Assembly: GCA_014058405.1 (NCBI GenBank)
Contig: CP047423.1
Span: 1,488,001 to 1,552,000, forward strand
Reading direction: 5' to 3'
DNA from: Candidatus Nitrospira kreftii
GTDB lineage: Bacteria > Nitrospirota > Nitrospiria > Nitrospirales > Nitrospiraceae
DNA: 64,000 bases
In this document: one piece after another, positions 43,213-52,389 of the stretch
Position numbering within the stretch: the stretch's first letter is position 1
Layout of the letters: the number at the start of each line of letters is the position of its first letter
Notes under the pieces: generated by a model
The model's input: the letters and a program-made list of their open reading frames with translations, nothing else
What the model was told of the DNA's origin: nothing
The model's database searches: none
Program-made: the position numbers and the translations under genes

Positions 43213-43967
43213 TCAGCACTGGTAGTAGAACGGGTGGCGGCAGGAGGAACTATGGACCGCGGTGGCTTTTCTACGTCAGCAGTCTGTTTGCCTTTATGGA
43301 GATGAGTGCGTGCACGATGGTGGGCGCGCTGCCGTTTAGTGGGGATAGCTGGAAAGAAGAAGTCCTCCTGCATGACGGGAGCAAGATCATCGTTGAGCGT
43401 ACAGTTGAACGAGGTGGGCGGCATGAGGTCGGGCAGAAGCCACCGTATAAAGAGCAGCGCTTGCGTTTTACGATGCCTAGGACCACTCAGACCGTCACTT
43501 GGGAAGATCACTACAGCGATGATCTGGGCCAGGCCAATTTCCTGCCGATGGCGTTGGATGTTGTGGAAGGCACACCGTACCTCGTTGTCTATCCGATGGG
43601 CTGCCTATCGTACAACAAGTGGGGTCGACCCAATCCGCCCTATGTAGTCTTTCACTACCACGACAAGAAGTGGACGCGCACACCGTTGCAAGAGTTACCC
43701 ACAGACATCACGACACCCAACGTTCTTTTTTCACAACCCGACGTCGAGGTTGAACGATTCGGCAAGCGGGTGATTACGGCGGACATGATTAAAGGCGTGA
43801 TTGCGGGCTATAAACAGCCTGAATTCAAAACCATTCTGCGGACGCCGGTGAAGGCAGGATCAGAGGGATCCACGGCGAACTGCGAAGAAATGATTCACTA
43901 TAAATGTGGGTGGATTAATCCGCAGGGCACATTCGGACGAGAATACATGGACAGAACGTGCAAATAG
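43209..43967 (+). CDS. Exported protein of unknown function
   Basis: The 252-residue protein begins at ATGA overlapping the previous stop. It has a basic start (RTGGGRRNYGPRW) and a hydrophobic stretch (LFYVSSLFAFMEMSACTMVG) ending in a possible lipobox (MSAC). The mature part shows WKEEVLLHDGSKIIVERTVERGG and NFLPMALDVVEGTPYLVVYP. Two Cys near the C-terminus may form a disulfide. It ends 24 bases before the RTX gene, so it may serve its secretion or activity; no family is recognised. Confidence 0.6.
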   Translation: MISTGSRTGGGRRNYGPRWLFYVSSLFAFMEMSACTMVGALPFSGDSWKEEVLLHDGSKIIVERTVERGGRHEVGQKPPYKEQRLRFTMPRTTQTVTWEDHYSDDLGQANFLPMALDVVEGTPYLVVYPMGCLSYNKWGRPNPPYVVFHYHDKKWTRTPLQELPTDITTPNVLFSQPDVEVERFGKRVITADMIKGVIAGYKQPEFKTILRTPVKAGSEGSTANCEEMIHYKCGWINPQGTFGREYMDRTCK

Positions 43968-43991
43968 CAAATTTCGAGAAGGAGCATCGTT

Positions 43992-46900
43992 ATGATATCC
44001 CAGTTTGAGATCGATCGTGCCTTCATGGCCGGTGCTGCCTATTTTTCTACTCGTGATGCGATCAATAGATTTCCGGTGCCACATGGCTGGACGGAACGCA
44101 TTGAAAATCGAGTGAGGGATGACAGCAGTGGATTTGAGGCCAGGACGTTTCAAAAAGGCACCGAAATCGTCATCTCCTATGCCGGTACAGATCCTGGCGA
44201 TATTTTGGGGGACATTGCAGCGGATATCGGCTTAGGCACCGGTGTGGGCTCCGCCCAGCTCTTACAAGCAGCTGAATATTATTTACAAGTCCAGGCGGCT
44301 AACCCCAATGCCGCTATTACCTTCACTGGTCATAGTCTAGGCGGCGGGCTTGCCGCTCTCATGGGTGTGTTCTTCGGTAAGCGGGCGGTGACGTTTGATC
44401 AGGCGCCGTTTGCCAACTCGGCAGAGCGGAATCTGCTTACACCGGATGTGGCAGCCAATCTGAAAGCGAATTTGCTCGCTAATGGCCACACGGAAGCTGA
44501 ACTCACCGGCCTAACCGACTTCTTGCAACTCCGTGCTGCCATGGCCATGGGTGAGATCCCGAACTCCAGTTTAGTGACGAGCATCAATTTGTCCGGCGAG
44601 TTTCTGTCCGGTGTGCCCTATAACATCCTTGATCGTATCGGTCTCCCTGCCTACATCTCTACCAACGCGCCGGGGGTGTCCGGAGACGATCTCCACTCAC
44701 AGGCGCTGCTGACCGCATTCTTGCAGAGCATGCAAACGGCTCCGTCACAGCGGGCACTCAATGATGTGACCTATAAACTCACCGATCTGCTGGGGATGCT
44801 CTTCGCCAATAGTTTGTATGCGAGATCAACGGGCACGGCAAACACGACAGAGGAGAACTTCCTCGAGCGGCTGATCCGCCATGAAGTTGGGACGGGACCG
44901 ACACTGACTGCCGATCGAATGGTCACCCGCTTCACCAACGACCTCTGGAAGCTTGCGCAGGACGGCGGCTTGACGATGGCGGATGATTCCTTTGCAGCGG
45001 TGAAATTAGTCAGCCAGACGCTCATCGCCTTCGCGATGCAGAAGTACTACACCGAGACCCAGGCAAGCGCCGGATACCAGCAAGAACTCTTTACCAGTTT
45101 AAGCGCCGACGGCACCGGCACCGGTGGAATCCGATTCGATCTGGCGGATGTCGCTGCCAACCTCACTGACACCAAGGGATACACGCTCTATTTCCATAAC
45201 TATCTCGCCAACGCCTTTACTCCCGGCGATCGGGACCAGATTGAATCAGTACTGCCAGGGTTGCGCGATTGGTACGTGCAGGCGGGAGTGAGTGGGATGA
45301 GTGCGACGGACACGCAGAACCGTGGGGCGTTCCTGCTGGGCGGCATTGGTGGCGATACGTTGACCGGCGGGGCCGGCGCGGATCTGCTGGTTGGGAATAC
45401 TGGGGGTGACAGGCTGAACGGCGGTGGGGGCAATGATACCTTACTGGGCGGCGCCGGTTTCGACATCTATTCTTACACGACGGGGGATGGGCATGACCGC
45501 ATTGAGGACTCCGATGCGAGGGGAGCGATCTTTCTCAATAGCCACATGCTCGTGGGCGGCATCAAGAAAGCCGGGCAGGCCGATTGGGTCAGCTCTGATG
45601 GCACCATCACGTATCGCATGTCGGGGACAGATTTGATGGTCGAGCTGAACGGCTCGTCGATCATGACGGTGAACGAAAACTTTCAGAGCGGGCAGTTTGG
45701 GATTCGGTTGATCGATCGATCGAGTGCTCCAACGGACACGCCGCCAGTCGTGGATTATGCCAATGGGTTTACGACCGAAGTGCTCTATGCCAACGAGCAA
45801 ATATCCGGCTCGGTTGTCCTCGGTGGTTTCGGCGATAATTCTCAGAACTACGTCATTCATGGGTATGAAGGCGAAGAAGATTGGCACTTTAATCAAGGGA
45901 ACATCGGCAGTAATCAACTCTTTACCGCTCGGGGCAATGATGTCGTCTTTACCGCCAAGGGTCACGACCGCATCTCGGGAGGCGAAGGAAACGATATCTT
46001 ATGGTCTGGTGATGGAGATGATGTGGTACGGGGGGATGAAGGCGATGATGTCTTGAAAGCTGGTCGAGGCCGAGACTTTCTCGATGGTGGCGTTGGCAAC
46101 GACATCGTGCTGGCTGGGTCCGGCAAAGATGTGGTGTTGGGGGGCGAGGGGGCGGATCTCCTGTTTGGAGATGGCCTAACTCCAGATGTTGGGGGGGAGT
46201 TTGGTCCTGGCGGAAGCGTTGGTGATCCGGCTCTTATGGATGATGACTATTTAGATGGACAGAGTGGAACTGATTGGCTTTTCGGGTTTCTAGGCGACGA
46301 TGTGCTTATGGGTGGCGAAGGGGCGGACCACCTCTTCGGAGATATTGTGCCAGATGATAGCCCAGCTATCCAAACTCTCTATACCAGCGCGACATTTTAC
46401 TATGACTTGGTCGCGTTCGAGTCCTCGGATTACTGGTTCACCACTGTTGAAGGTGGAGCGGACTACCTCGATGGTGGTGACGGGAACGACATTCTGCAAG
46501 GGGATGGAGGGAACGATATTCTGCTGGGCGGCAGTCAGGACGATACATTGATCGGTGATGATGGCAGTATGGCCCGTGTTCAACAAGGCGATGACTTGCT
46601 TGATGGCGGGGACGGTGATGATCTCCTCTTCGGAGGTGGTGGTGACGATATCTTGAGCGGGGGTGAGGGGAACGATCAATTGATCGGGGACTATCTCAAT
46701 GCAAGCGGACTCAATCAAGGTCGAGACATCCTCGATGGTGGTGGAGGCAATGATCTCCTATTTGGTGGCGGCGGGGATGACGTCCTGAATGGCGGGGTTG
46801 ATAATGATGAACTGCAGGGAGGGGATGGATTCGATACGCTCTTTGGAGGTTTGGGGAACGACCGACTGTTCGGAGAGGACAAGGATGACCGCCTCTTTGG

Positions 46901-49900
46901 CGACGGTGGCGACGACGAGTTGTACGGCGGCGAAGGCAATGATGTGCTCCTAGGTGACGCGGGAAACGATCAACTCTTTGGAGGCGATGGGTTCGACGAA
47001 CTCTTTGGAGGTGATGGGGTTGATACGCTGAATGGCGGTGAGGGTAATGATGTGCTCGATGGCGGGATTGGCAACAATATTCTGTTCGGAGAGGCAGGGG
47101 ACGACCGGGTGCTCGGTGGCGTCGGCCATGACGATCTCTTTGGTGGAACTGGCCAGGATCATATCGATGGCGGCGCCGGCATTGACTATATTGAAGGTGG
47201 CACGGGCAACGACATGATCTACGGCGGGACAGGCGATGATCGGATTTATGGAGATGTGAATCCTAATCTGGCTCCACCGAACAGTTTCCCAATTGGCGGT
47301 GATGACGTGATTGACGGAGGGGAAGGAAACGACGACCTCCGAGGGGGCTTAGGGAACGATACCCTGTTTGGTGGGGTGGGTCATGATCTGTTGATCGGAG
47401 GAGACGGAGACGACATCCTCAACGGTGGTGTGGGAAACGATACGCTGCTGGGAGGAGGCACTGGGGCCGATGTAATCCATGGAGGTGAGGGAAACGATGC
47501 TCTCTATGCAGGGACTCGGGCATCGAGCGGAGGTGGTGGAGAAGGTAGTGAAGGCGGCGACGGGTTTGTGGCTTTATCTATGGTCGTACAAACCGTCGAT
47601 CAGCTGTTTGGAGACGAGGGTGATGACTATTTGAATAGTGGCAATGAGTACTTCAACACGAATAACTCGCGCTTAGTGGGCGGCGTGGGGAACGATATCT
47701 TCGTTATTGACGGTATGGCGGATGTGGTCGTCGAAGAGGCAGAGGAAGGAATCGATACGGTCGAAACCTTTATTAATTACAGTCTCCCCGACCATGTGGA
47801 AAATTTGACCTTTGCCGGGCTTCCTGGCCTGGTTGGTGTCGGCAACGCCCTCGACAACGTGATGCGAGGGCTGGGCCAAGGGACGCTGGATGGTGGTGCA
47901 GGGAACGATATCTTGATCGATGCGCAGATCTATCGTTTTGGGCGAGGCTCTGGCCAAGATATGATCATCGAACAGGACACCAGCAGCGCCCCATACTTTG
48001 CAGGGGGACCACAGGATATCATCCAGTTGGCCGCAGATCTGGCGCCCACCGATGTGAGCTGGAACCGGAGCGGTAACGATCTCGTTTTGACCATTACCGA
48101 CTCAATGGACCGGATTACCATTCCATCCTTCTATGCCGTGGCATTGAATCAGGGCGCCTACCGTTTTTCTCCAAATTTGTATTATCCGGAGACCACGATC
48201 AATGTATTCAGTGTGCCCTACTATGTGGCGCCTTCACAGATCGAGGCTTTCAAATTTTCGGATGGGACGGTCTGGACTGCCAGCGAGTTTAACGCAACAC
48301 AGTTAGGATCGTACGATGCCAATACCTATGTCTTTGGCCGAGGAGATGGAGTAGATGCCATTGTCGATTTTGACTTCACCGCCGAACAGACAACAGATGT
48401 GCTGCAGATGAGAGCCGGGGTGTTGCCGGAGGATGTGATTGTCAACCGAGTGGGAGATGATCTTGTCCTTGGGCTTGCCGGTACGGCAGACCAGCTCACT
48501 ATTGAGTCCTATTTTGCGTCGGTTTTTGTGGTCCCACCCTTTGCCAGCAGTGGACGGACGGTCCAGGCTTATCAGGTTGAGCTGATCCAATTTGCCGATG
48601 GCACATTCTGGGATGCCACGCTCATCGGTGGCATGGTGCCGACCCTCGGCACAGACGCGGACGATTTTCTCCTAGGAACCAGTCAGGACAACGAGATTTT
48701 AGGGCTTGGTGGTCATGATGCCTTGCTGGGACTTGAGGGGAATGACCAACTCGAAGGCGGGTCGGGCAACGACTATCTCGAAGGGAACGAGGGGACCGAT
48801 CTTTTGGATGGCGGCACAGGCTTCGACACTCTGCGCGGCGGCGCCGGTCACGACACGTATTTTTTCAACATTGGCGATGGAATCGACACAATCATGGATG
48901 TAGCCACTGCCGGCGAGGGTAACCGGATTCAATTCGGTGTGGGCATTACGCAGGGTGATCTCAGGTTTGCCCACGACGAGAGTGAACAGACTCTTTCCAT
49001 TCAAGTCGGCAGCAACGGAGCTGATCAGCTTGTGCTTATGAATTTCGATCCAACCGGCACCAATGGATCGCTTGTTGTCGGAACGCTTGGATTCGCAGAC
49101 GGCACTGAAGTAGTGCTGACTCGGCTATTGGGGCCCAGGATCACGGTATCAGGGACAGACAACGGTGATGTCATTGGAGGTACTGTCGGCGATGACGGCA
49201 TCGACGCTGGAAGTGGTGACGATACGGTCTATGGAAATGCCGGGAATGATCTCATCCTAGCCGGGGCTGGTATCGATTCAGTCGCGGGCGATGAAGGGGC
49301 TGACGTGATTTTCGGCGGGAGCGGGACCGACTATCTCTATGGTGGTGAGGGCGATGACGCGATCAATGGTGAAGAGGGCCACGACGTCGTCGTAGGCGAT
49401 GCGGGGAATGATGCCCTCTCGGGCGGTGACGGTAATGACACACTGAACGGCGGTGCGGGTGCCGATCAACTCTCTGGCGGCGAGGGGGATGACACGTTGT
49501 ATATCGATGCGGCCGATATTGTTGTCAGTGGCGGCGCGGGCTATGATGCCGTGACAGTGGTAGGGACCGAAGCGGTGATCTTTGACGCCGCCGGCGCAGA
49601 AGTGGAATTTGTGGCTGGAAACAGTGGAAACGATGTCGTTACGGCGGCGGGCAGTGTGACCGGGGTGACGTTCTATGGTGGCGAAGGAGACGATCACCTG
49701 ATCGGTGGGGATGGGAACGATGTGCTGGTTGGGCAAGCCGGAGCTGATACGTTGACTGGTGGAAGCGGGAATGATGTGCTCAACGGAGGTAATGGAGACG
49801 ATCACCTCAGCGGAGAGTTGGGGAACGATATGATCTATGGTGGAACCGGCAACGATCGGATTAGTGGCGGAGATGGCGACGACTCCGTGAGTGGTGAGGA

Positions 49901-50447
49901 CGGAGTCGATACGATCCTTGGCGGAAGTGGCGGTGACTATCTCTCCGGTGGTGACGGAGATGACGTCATTAGCGGAGATGACGGCAATGATACGCTGGTC
50001 GGCCACACAGGAGACGATACGATTGCTGGGGGTGTTGGAAACGATTATCTGGCCGGAGGCACCGGAAATGATGTGTACCTCTTTACTGAGGGAGATGAGG
50101 TCGACACAATCTCAGAAGATGATGCAACCGTGGGGAATGCCGATCGTTTAGCATTCGGTACGGCAACCGAGCCATTAGACCTGATTCTCAGCAGACAGGC
50201 GAACGATTTGAGGGTGGCGATTCATGGCACTAGAGATCAGGTGGCCATTGAGAACTGGTATCTTGGTGAAGCCCATCATGTGGAGACGATCCAGGCCGGG
50301 AATGGGCAGGCGTTGTTCAATACGCAGGTCGATCAACTGATTCACGCTATGGCTGCATTCACAGAGCAAACTGGCTTGACTTGGGACCAGGCTATTGATC
50401 AGCGGCCACAGGATGTCCAAGCCGTCTTGACGGCGAGTTGGCAATAG
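43992..50447 (+). CDS. RTX protein with N-terminal lipase fold, 2151 residues
   Basis: The N-terminal ~430 residues are a class 3 lipase-like alpha/beta hydrolase with nucleophile elbow FTGHSLGGG (Ser115). From about residue 455 on the protein is dominated by nonapeptide hemolysin-type Ca2+-binding repeats of the GGxGxDxLx kind, in several blocks (about 455-500, 670-1170, 1550-1610, 1720-1830, 1880-2040). HCBP-related spacer domains (QIEAFKFSDGTVWTASEFN, VELIQFADGTFWDATLIGG) lie between them. The C-terminus QVDQLIHAMAAFTEQTGL...VLTASWQ is a typical type I secretion end. Ca2+ binding outside the cell would fold the repeats. No ABC/membrane-fusion pair for type I secretion is next to it. GAGAAGGAG precedes the ATG. 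Confidence 0.92.
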   Translation: MISQFEIDRAFMAGAAYFSTRDAINRFPVPHGWTERIENRVRDDSSGFEARTFQKGTEIVISYAGTDPGDILGDIAADIGLGTGVGSAQLLQAAEYYLQVQAANPNAAITFTGHSLGGGLAALMGVFFGKRAVTFDQAPFANSAERNLLTPDVAANLKANLLANGHTEAELTGLTDFLQLRAAMAMGEIPNSSLVTSINLSGEFLSGVPYNILDRIGLPAYISTNAPGVSGDDLHSQALLTAFLQSMQTAPSQRALNDVTYKLTDLLGMLFANSLYARSTGTANTTEENFLERLIRHEVGTGPTLTADRMVTRFTNDLWKLAQDGGLTMADDSFAAVKLVSQTLIAFAMQKYYTETQASAGYQQELFTSLSADGTGTGGIRFDLADVAANLTDTKGYTLYFHNYLANAFTPGDRDQIESVLPGLRDWYVQAGVSGMSATDTQNRGAFLLGGIGGDTLTGGAGADLLVGNTGGDRLNGGGGNDTLLGGAGFDIYSYTTGDGHDRIEDSDARGAIFLNSHMLVGGIKKAGQADWVSSDGTITYRMSGTDLMVELNGSSIMTVNENFQSGQFGIRLIDRSSAPTDTPPVVDYANGFTTEVLYANEQISGSVVLGGFGDNSQNYVIHGYEGEEDWHFNQGNIGSNQLFTARGNDVVFTAKGHDRISGGEGNDILWSGDGDDVVRGDEGDDVLKAGRGRDFLDGGVGNDIVLAGSGKDVVLGGEGADLLFGDGLTPDVGGEFGPGGSVGDPALMDDDYLDGQSGTDWLFGFLGDDVLMGGEGADHLFGDIVPDDSPAIQTLYTSATFYYDLVAFESSDYWFTTVEGGADYLDGGDGNDILQGDGGNDILLGGSQDDTLIGDDGSMARVQQGDDLLDGGDGDDLLFGGGGDDILSGGEGNDQLIGDYLNASGLNQGRDILDGGGGNDLLFGGGGDDVLNGGVDNDELQGGDGFDTLFGGLGNDRLFGEDKDDRLFGDGGDDELYGGEGNDVLLGDAGNDQLFGGDGFDELFGGDGVDTLNGGEGNDVLDGGIGNNILFGEAGDDRVLGGVGHDDLFGGTGQDHIDGGAGIDYIEGGTGNDMIYGGTGDDRIYGDVNPNLAPPNSFPIGGDDVIDGGEGNDDLRGGLGNDTLFGGVGHDLLIGGDGDDILNGGVGNDTLLGGGTGADVIHGGEGNDALYAGTRASSGGGGEGSEGGDGFVALSMVVQTVDQLFGDEGDDYLNSGNEYFNTNNSRLVGGVGNDIFVIDGMADVVVEEAEEGIDTVETFINYSLPDHVENLTFAGLPGLVGVGNALDNVMRGLGQGTLDGGAGNDILIDAQIYRFGRGSGQDMIIEQDTSSAPYFAGGPQDIIQLAADLAPTDVSWNRSGNDLVLTITDSMDRITIPSFYAVALNQGAYRFSPNLYYPETTINVFSVPYYVAPSQIEAFKFSDGTVWTASEFNATQLGSYDANTYVFGRGDGVDAIVDFDFTAEQTTDVLQMRAGVLPEDVIVNRVGDDLVLGLAGTADQLTIESYFASVFVVPPFASSGRTVQAYQVELIQFADGTFWDATLIGGMVPTLGTDADDFLLGTSQDNEILGLGGHDALLGLEGNDQLEGGSGNDYLEGNEGTDLLDGGTGFDTLRGGAGHDTYFFNIGDGIDTIMDVATAGEGNRIQFGVGITQGDLRFAHDESEQTLSIQVGSNGADQLVLMNFDPTGTNGSLVVGTLGFADGTEVVLTRLLGPRITVSGTDNGDVIGGTVGDDGIDAGSGDDTVYGNAGNDLILAGAGIDSVAGDEGADVIFGGSGTDYLYGGEGDDAINGEEGHDVVVGDAGNDALSGGDGNDTLNGGAGADQLSGGEGDDTLYIDAADIVVSGGAGYDAVTVVGTEAVIFDAAGAEVEFVAGNSGNDVVTAAGSVTGVTFYGGEGDDHLIGGDGNDVLVGQAGADTLTGGSGNDVLNGGNGDDHLSGELGNDMIYGGTGNDRISGGDGDDSVSGEDGVDTILGGSGGDYLSGGDGDDVISGDDGNDTLVGHTGDDTIAGGVGNDYLAGGTGNDVYLFTEGDEVDTISEDDATVGNADRLAFGTATEPLDLILSRQANDLRVAIHGTRDQVAIENWYLGEAHHVETIQAGNGQALFNTQVDQLIHAMAAFTEQTGLTWDQAIDQRPQDVQAVLTASWQ

Positions 50448-50452
50448 ATGCG

Positions 50453-50914
50453 TTAGTCGCTCGGCGGTTCAAAGTGTCCGGAGGGGCGCTGTTGCCAGGG
50501 CACGGTGGCTTGTCGAGATTGTTTCACCAAACTGCGGAGACTCATTTCAGCGGCACGCAAGAGTTTGGGATCGCCGGCTTGCATGAGCGTCGTCAAAAGA
50601 ACATAGAGCGATCGATCTTCTTGCGATGCGGCTAGGATACGATCGGTTACCGGGTCGATGTGCGAAGGGTCCGGTGCATCACCCTCATCGGCGTCGGTGA
50701 ACAGGTGTGTAAAGGATTGCGGCTCATCAAACAGCCACGATGGAGGGATATGAAGTGCTCCCGCGAAGGCTTCGATCATGCCGGCTGTGGGGTCCGTTAG
50801 GCCCGATTCGATCTGTTCAAGAAGCGAGGTGGGAATACTTGCTGCGTCTGATAATAACTCGACAGACTGGTTTTTTGAGTGTCTCCAACTCTGAATGCGT
50901 CGGCCGATGGACAT
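50453..50914 (-). CDS. XRE-family helix-turn-helix regulator
   Basis: The 153-residue protein has an N-terminal HTH (SIGRRIQSWRHSKNQSVELLSDAASIPTSLLEQIESGLTDP), then LHIPPSWLFDEPQ, followed by a helical C-terminal part. The start at 50914 is preferred over a longer upstream frame. It converges on the RTX gene with a 5-base gap, so it may regulate the divergent gene at 51072 or neighbours. Confidence 0.8.
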   Translation of the reverse strand: MSIGRRIQSWRHSKNQSVELLSDAASIPTSLLEQIESGLTDPTAGMIEAFAGALHIPPSWLFDEPQSFTHLFTDADEGDAPDPSHIDPVTDRILAASQEDRSLYVLLTTLMQAGDPKLLRAAEMSLRSLVKQSRQATVPWQQRPSGHFEPPSD

Positions 50915-51028
50915 GGACCAGATGATACACAAAGGGAGGTCGAGCTTCAATGAATCGCGATTAAGATTGTAAATTGATAATATGTTTCAATGTGTTATGT
51001 GGAGTTTTCGCTTGAGTGTCAAATCGAG

Positions 51029-51034
51029 TATAAT
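51029..51034 (+). promoter_or_regulatory. Perfect -10 box upstream of the coiled-coil gene
   Basis: TATAAT stands 37 bases before the ATG at 51072. At 17 bases upstream of it the -35 would be TTTCGC, a poor match, so the promoter may need an activator or an extended -10. Confidence 0.45.
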
Positions 51035-51071
51035 ACGCGCAAGTTTCTTGTGTTGAAGGAGGGAGCGATTT

Positions 51072-51413
51072 ATGTTGGGAACAGATATTCGTGGCATCAT
51101 GGCTGAAGAAGAAGAGGTTCAGCGTCGCCAAGACGCACTCAAGTCTCTCGTGACGATGAGGGCCAAGCAGCTTCGGGAATCGTTAGACGAGCGAATCAAG
51201 CGCGCAAGGAACAGCGGGGATTGGACCCAGCTTTCAAAGGAAGAATGCGCCAATTTGCACAAGCGAGAAAAGGCCCACCTGAAATCTCAGCTTGAACAGT
51301 TGCAGTTCGAACAAAGTCGTACGCGAGGAAAGCTGACGGCACTGAAGCGAGCCAAGGCTCGGGCCCAGCGGATTCGCGCCGCGGAAGCGGCGTCCGAACG
51401 TAGGCGCCGGTGA
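51072..51413 (+). CDS. Basic coiled-coil protein of unknown function
   Basis: The 113-residue protein is almost entirely helical: EEEEVQRRQDALKSLVTMRAKQL, then a run of charged heptads (HLKSQLEQLQFEQ) and an Arg/Ala-rich end. GAAGGAGGGAGCG precedes the ATG, an optimal ribosome site. It is probably a small RNA- or membrane-associated protein; no family is recognised. The TrmH gene follows 55 bases later. Confidence 0.6.
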   Translation: MLGTDIRGIMAEEEEVQRRQDALKSLVTMRAKQLRESLDERIKRARNSGDWTQLSKEECANLHKREKAHLKSQLEQLQFEQSRTRGKLTALKRAKARAQRIRAAEAASERRRR

Positions 51414-51468
51414 TTGGCGGCTTTCTCCTTCTCAGTCTTATCCCTTTGGGAGCGATGTCGGGGCTCTA

Positions 51469-52293
51469 GTGGATGCAGTACCGCATCTCCGGGCCCTCAC
51501 TCGCGCCCAGGGCTCTCTGATCCGACGGCTTATTCGCGATAAGCACGTCAGATCGCAAGAGGGAGCGTTTGTTGTCGAAGGAACCAAGTCCTGCCTGGAT
51601 CTGATTGCTCGACACCCGCACGCTATTCGCAACCTGGTTCTGTCTCAAGGGTATCTCCGTGCTGAGATCGATGTAGATCGGCAGGTCCGATCCCAATTGC
51701 CCGCCTGTCAGTTTGTGTGTCCGGACACCGTGTTTGAAAAACTGACTGATGTTGCGATGCCGCAAGGGATGCTCGCGGTCGTCCGACAACCGCGATGGGA
51801 CGAAGCGCAGGTGCTCAAACAGTCAAGAGTATTGGGAATCTATGCGGATCGACTTCAAGATCCAGCTAACGTGGGAACTATTATAAGGACAGCCGCGGCG
51901 CTGAATCTTTCCGGGGTATGGCTGAGCGCCGAGTGTGCCGATCCCTTCAGTCCAAAGGTTGTCCGTGCCACTGTCGGCTCGATTTTAAACCTTCCGGTTT
52001 TTGAGAGGTGTCAGTTTCGAACATTTTCCTCGTATCGATGCGAAATGTACTCGGCGATCCTCCCATCGGCTGATATAGTCCCTATCAGGGCCATTCAGAA
52101 AGTTCCGAATCGTCTCGTGATCGCCGTCGGAAACGAAGGGGTGGGGCTGCCCTCGGACGTCGTCGCGGCATCTCACGTGAAATTTTCCATTCCACTCGCA
52201 GAGGGGATGGAGTCGTTGAATGTTGCTGCGACGGCGGCGATCTCGTCATTTTATTTTAGCGGATTGCCGCTTGACTCCATGATGAAGAAGTAG
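51469..52293 (+). CDS. TrmH-family (SpoU) RNA 2'-O-methyltransferase
   Basis: The 274-residue protein has the SpoU substrate-binding N-terminus (LIRDKHVRSQEGAFVVEGTKSC) and the knotted methyltransferase motifs DRLQDPANVGTIIRTAAAL (motif 1), LVIAVGNEGVGLP (motif 2) and FSIPLAEGMESLNVAATAAI (motif 3). It methylates the 2'-O of a ribose in rRNA or tRNA; RlmB- and TsnR-like members are closest. It starts at a GTG without a strong ribosome site. Confidence 0.85.
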   Translation: MDAVPHLRALTRAQGSLIRRLIRDKHVRSQEGAFVVEGTKSCLDLIARHPHAIRNLVLSQGYLRAEIDVDRQVRSQLPACQFVCPDTVFEKLTDVAMPQGMLAVVRQPRWDEAQVLKQSRVLGIYADRLQDPANVGTIIRTAAALNLSGVWLSAECADPFSPKVVRATVGSILNLPVFERCQFRTFSSYRCEMYSAILPSADIVPIRAIQKVPNRLVIAVGNEGVGLPSDVVAASHVKFSIPLAEGMESLNVAATAAISSFYFSGLPLDSMMKK

Positions 52294-52389
52294 AGAAACT
52301 TGAATGGGCCGCCGACATCTTTGAATAAGAGACGTCATCAGCCTACATATGGCTTTGTCTCTGTCGAGGTAGAGGGGTAGGAAACGACG

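Noticed and set aside
45200-50010. Several antisense frames under the RTX gene
   Set aside because: They arise from the repetitive GGxGxDxLx codons read on the other strand.
46600-50100. Possible CRISPR or tandem DNA repeat
   Set aside because: The repeats are at the protein level (nonapeptides), with variable DNA and no constant spacers.
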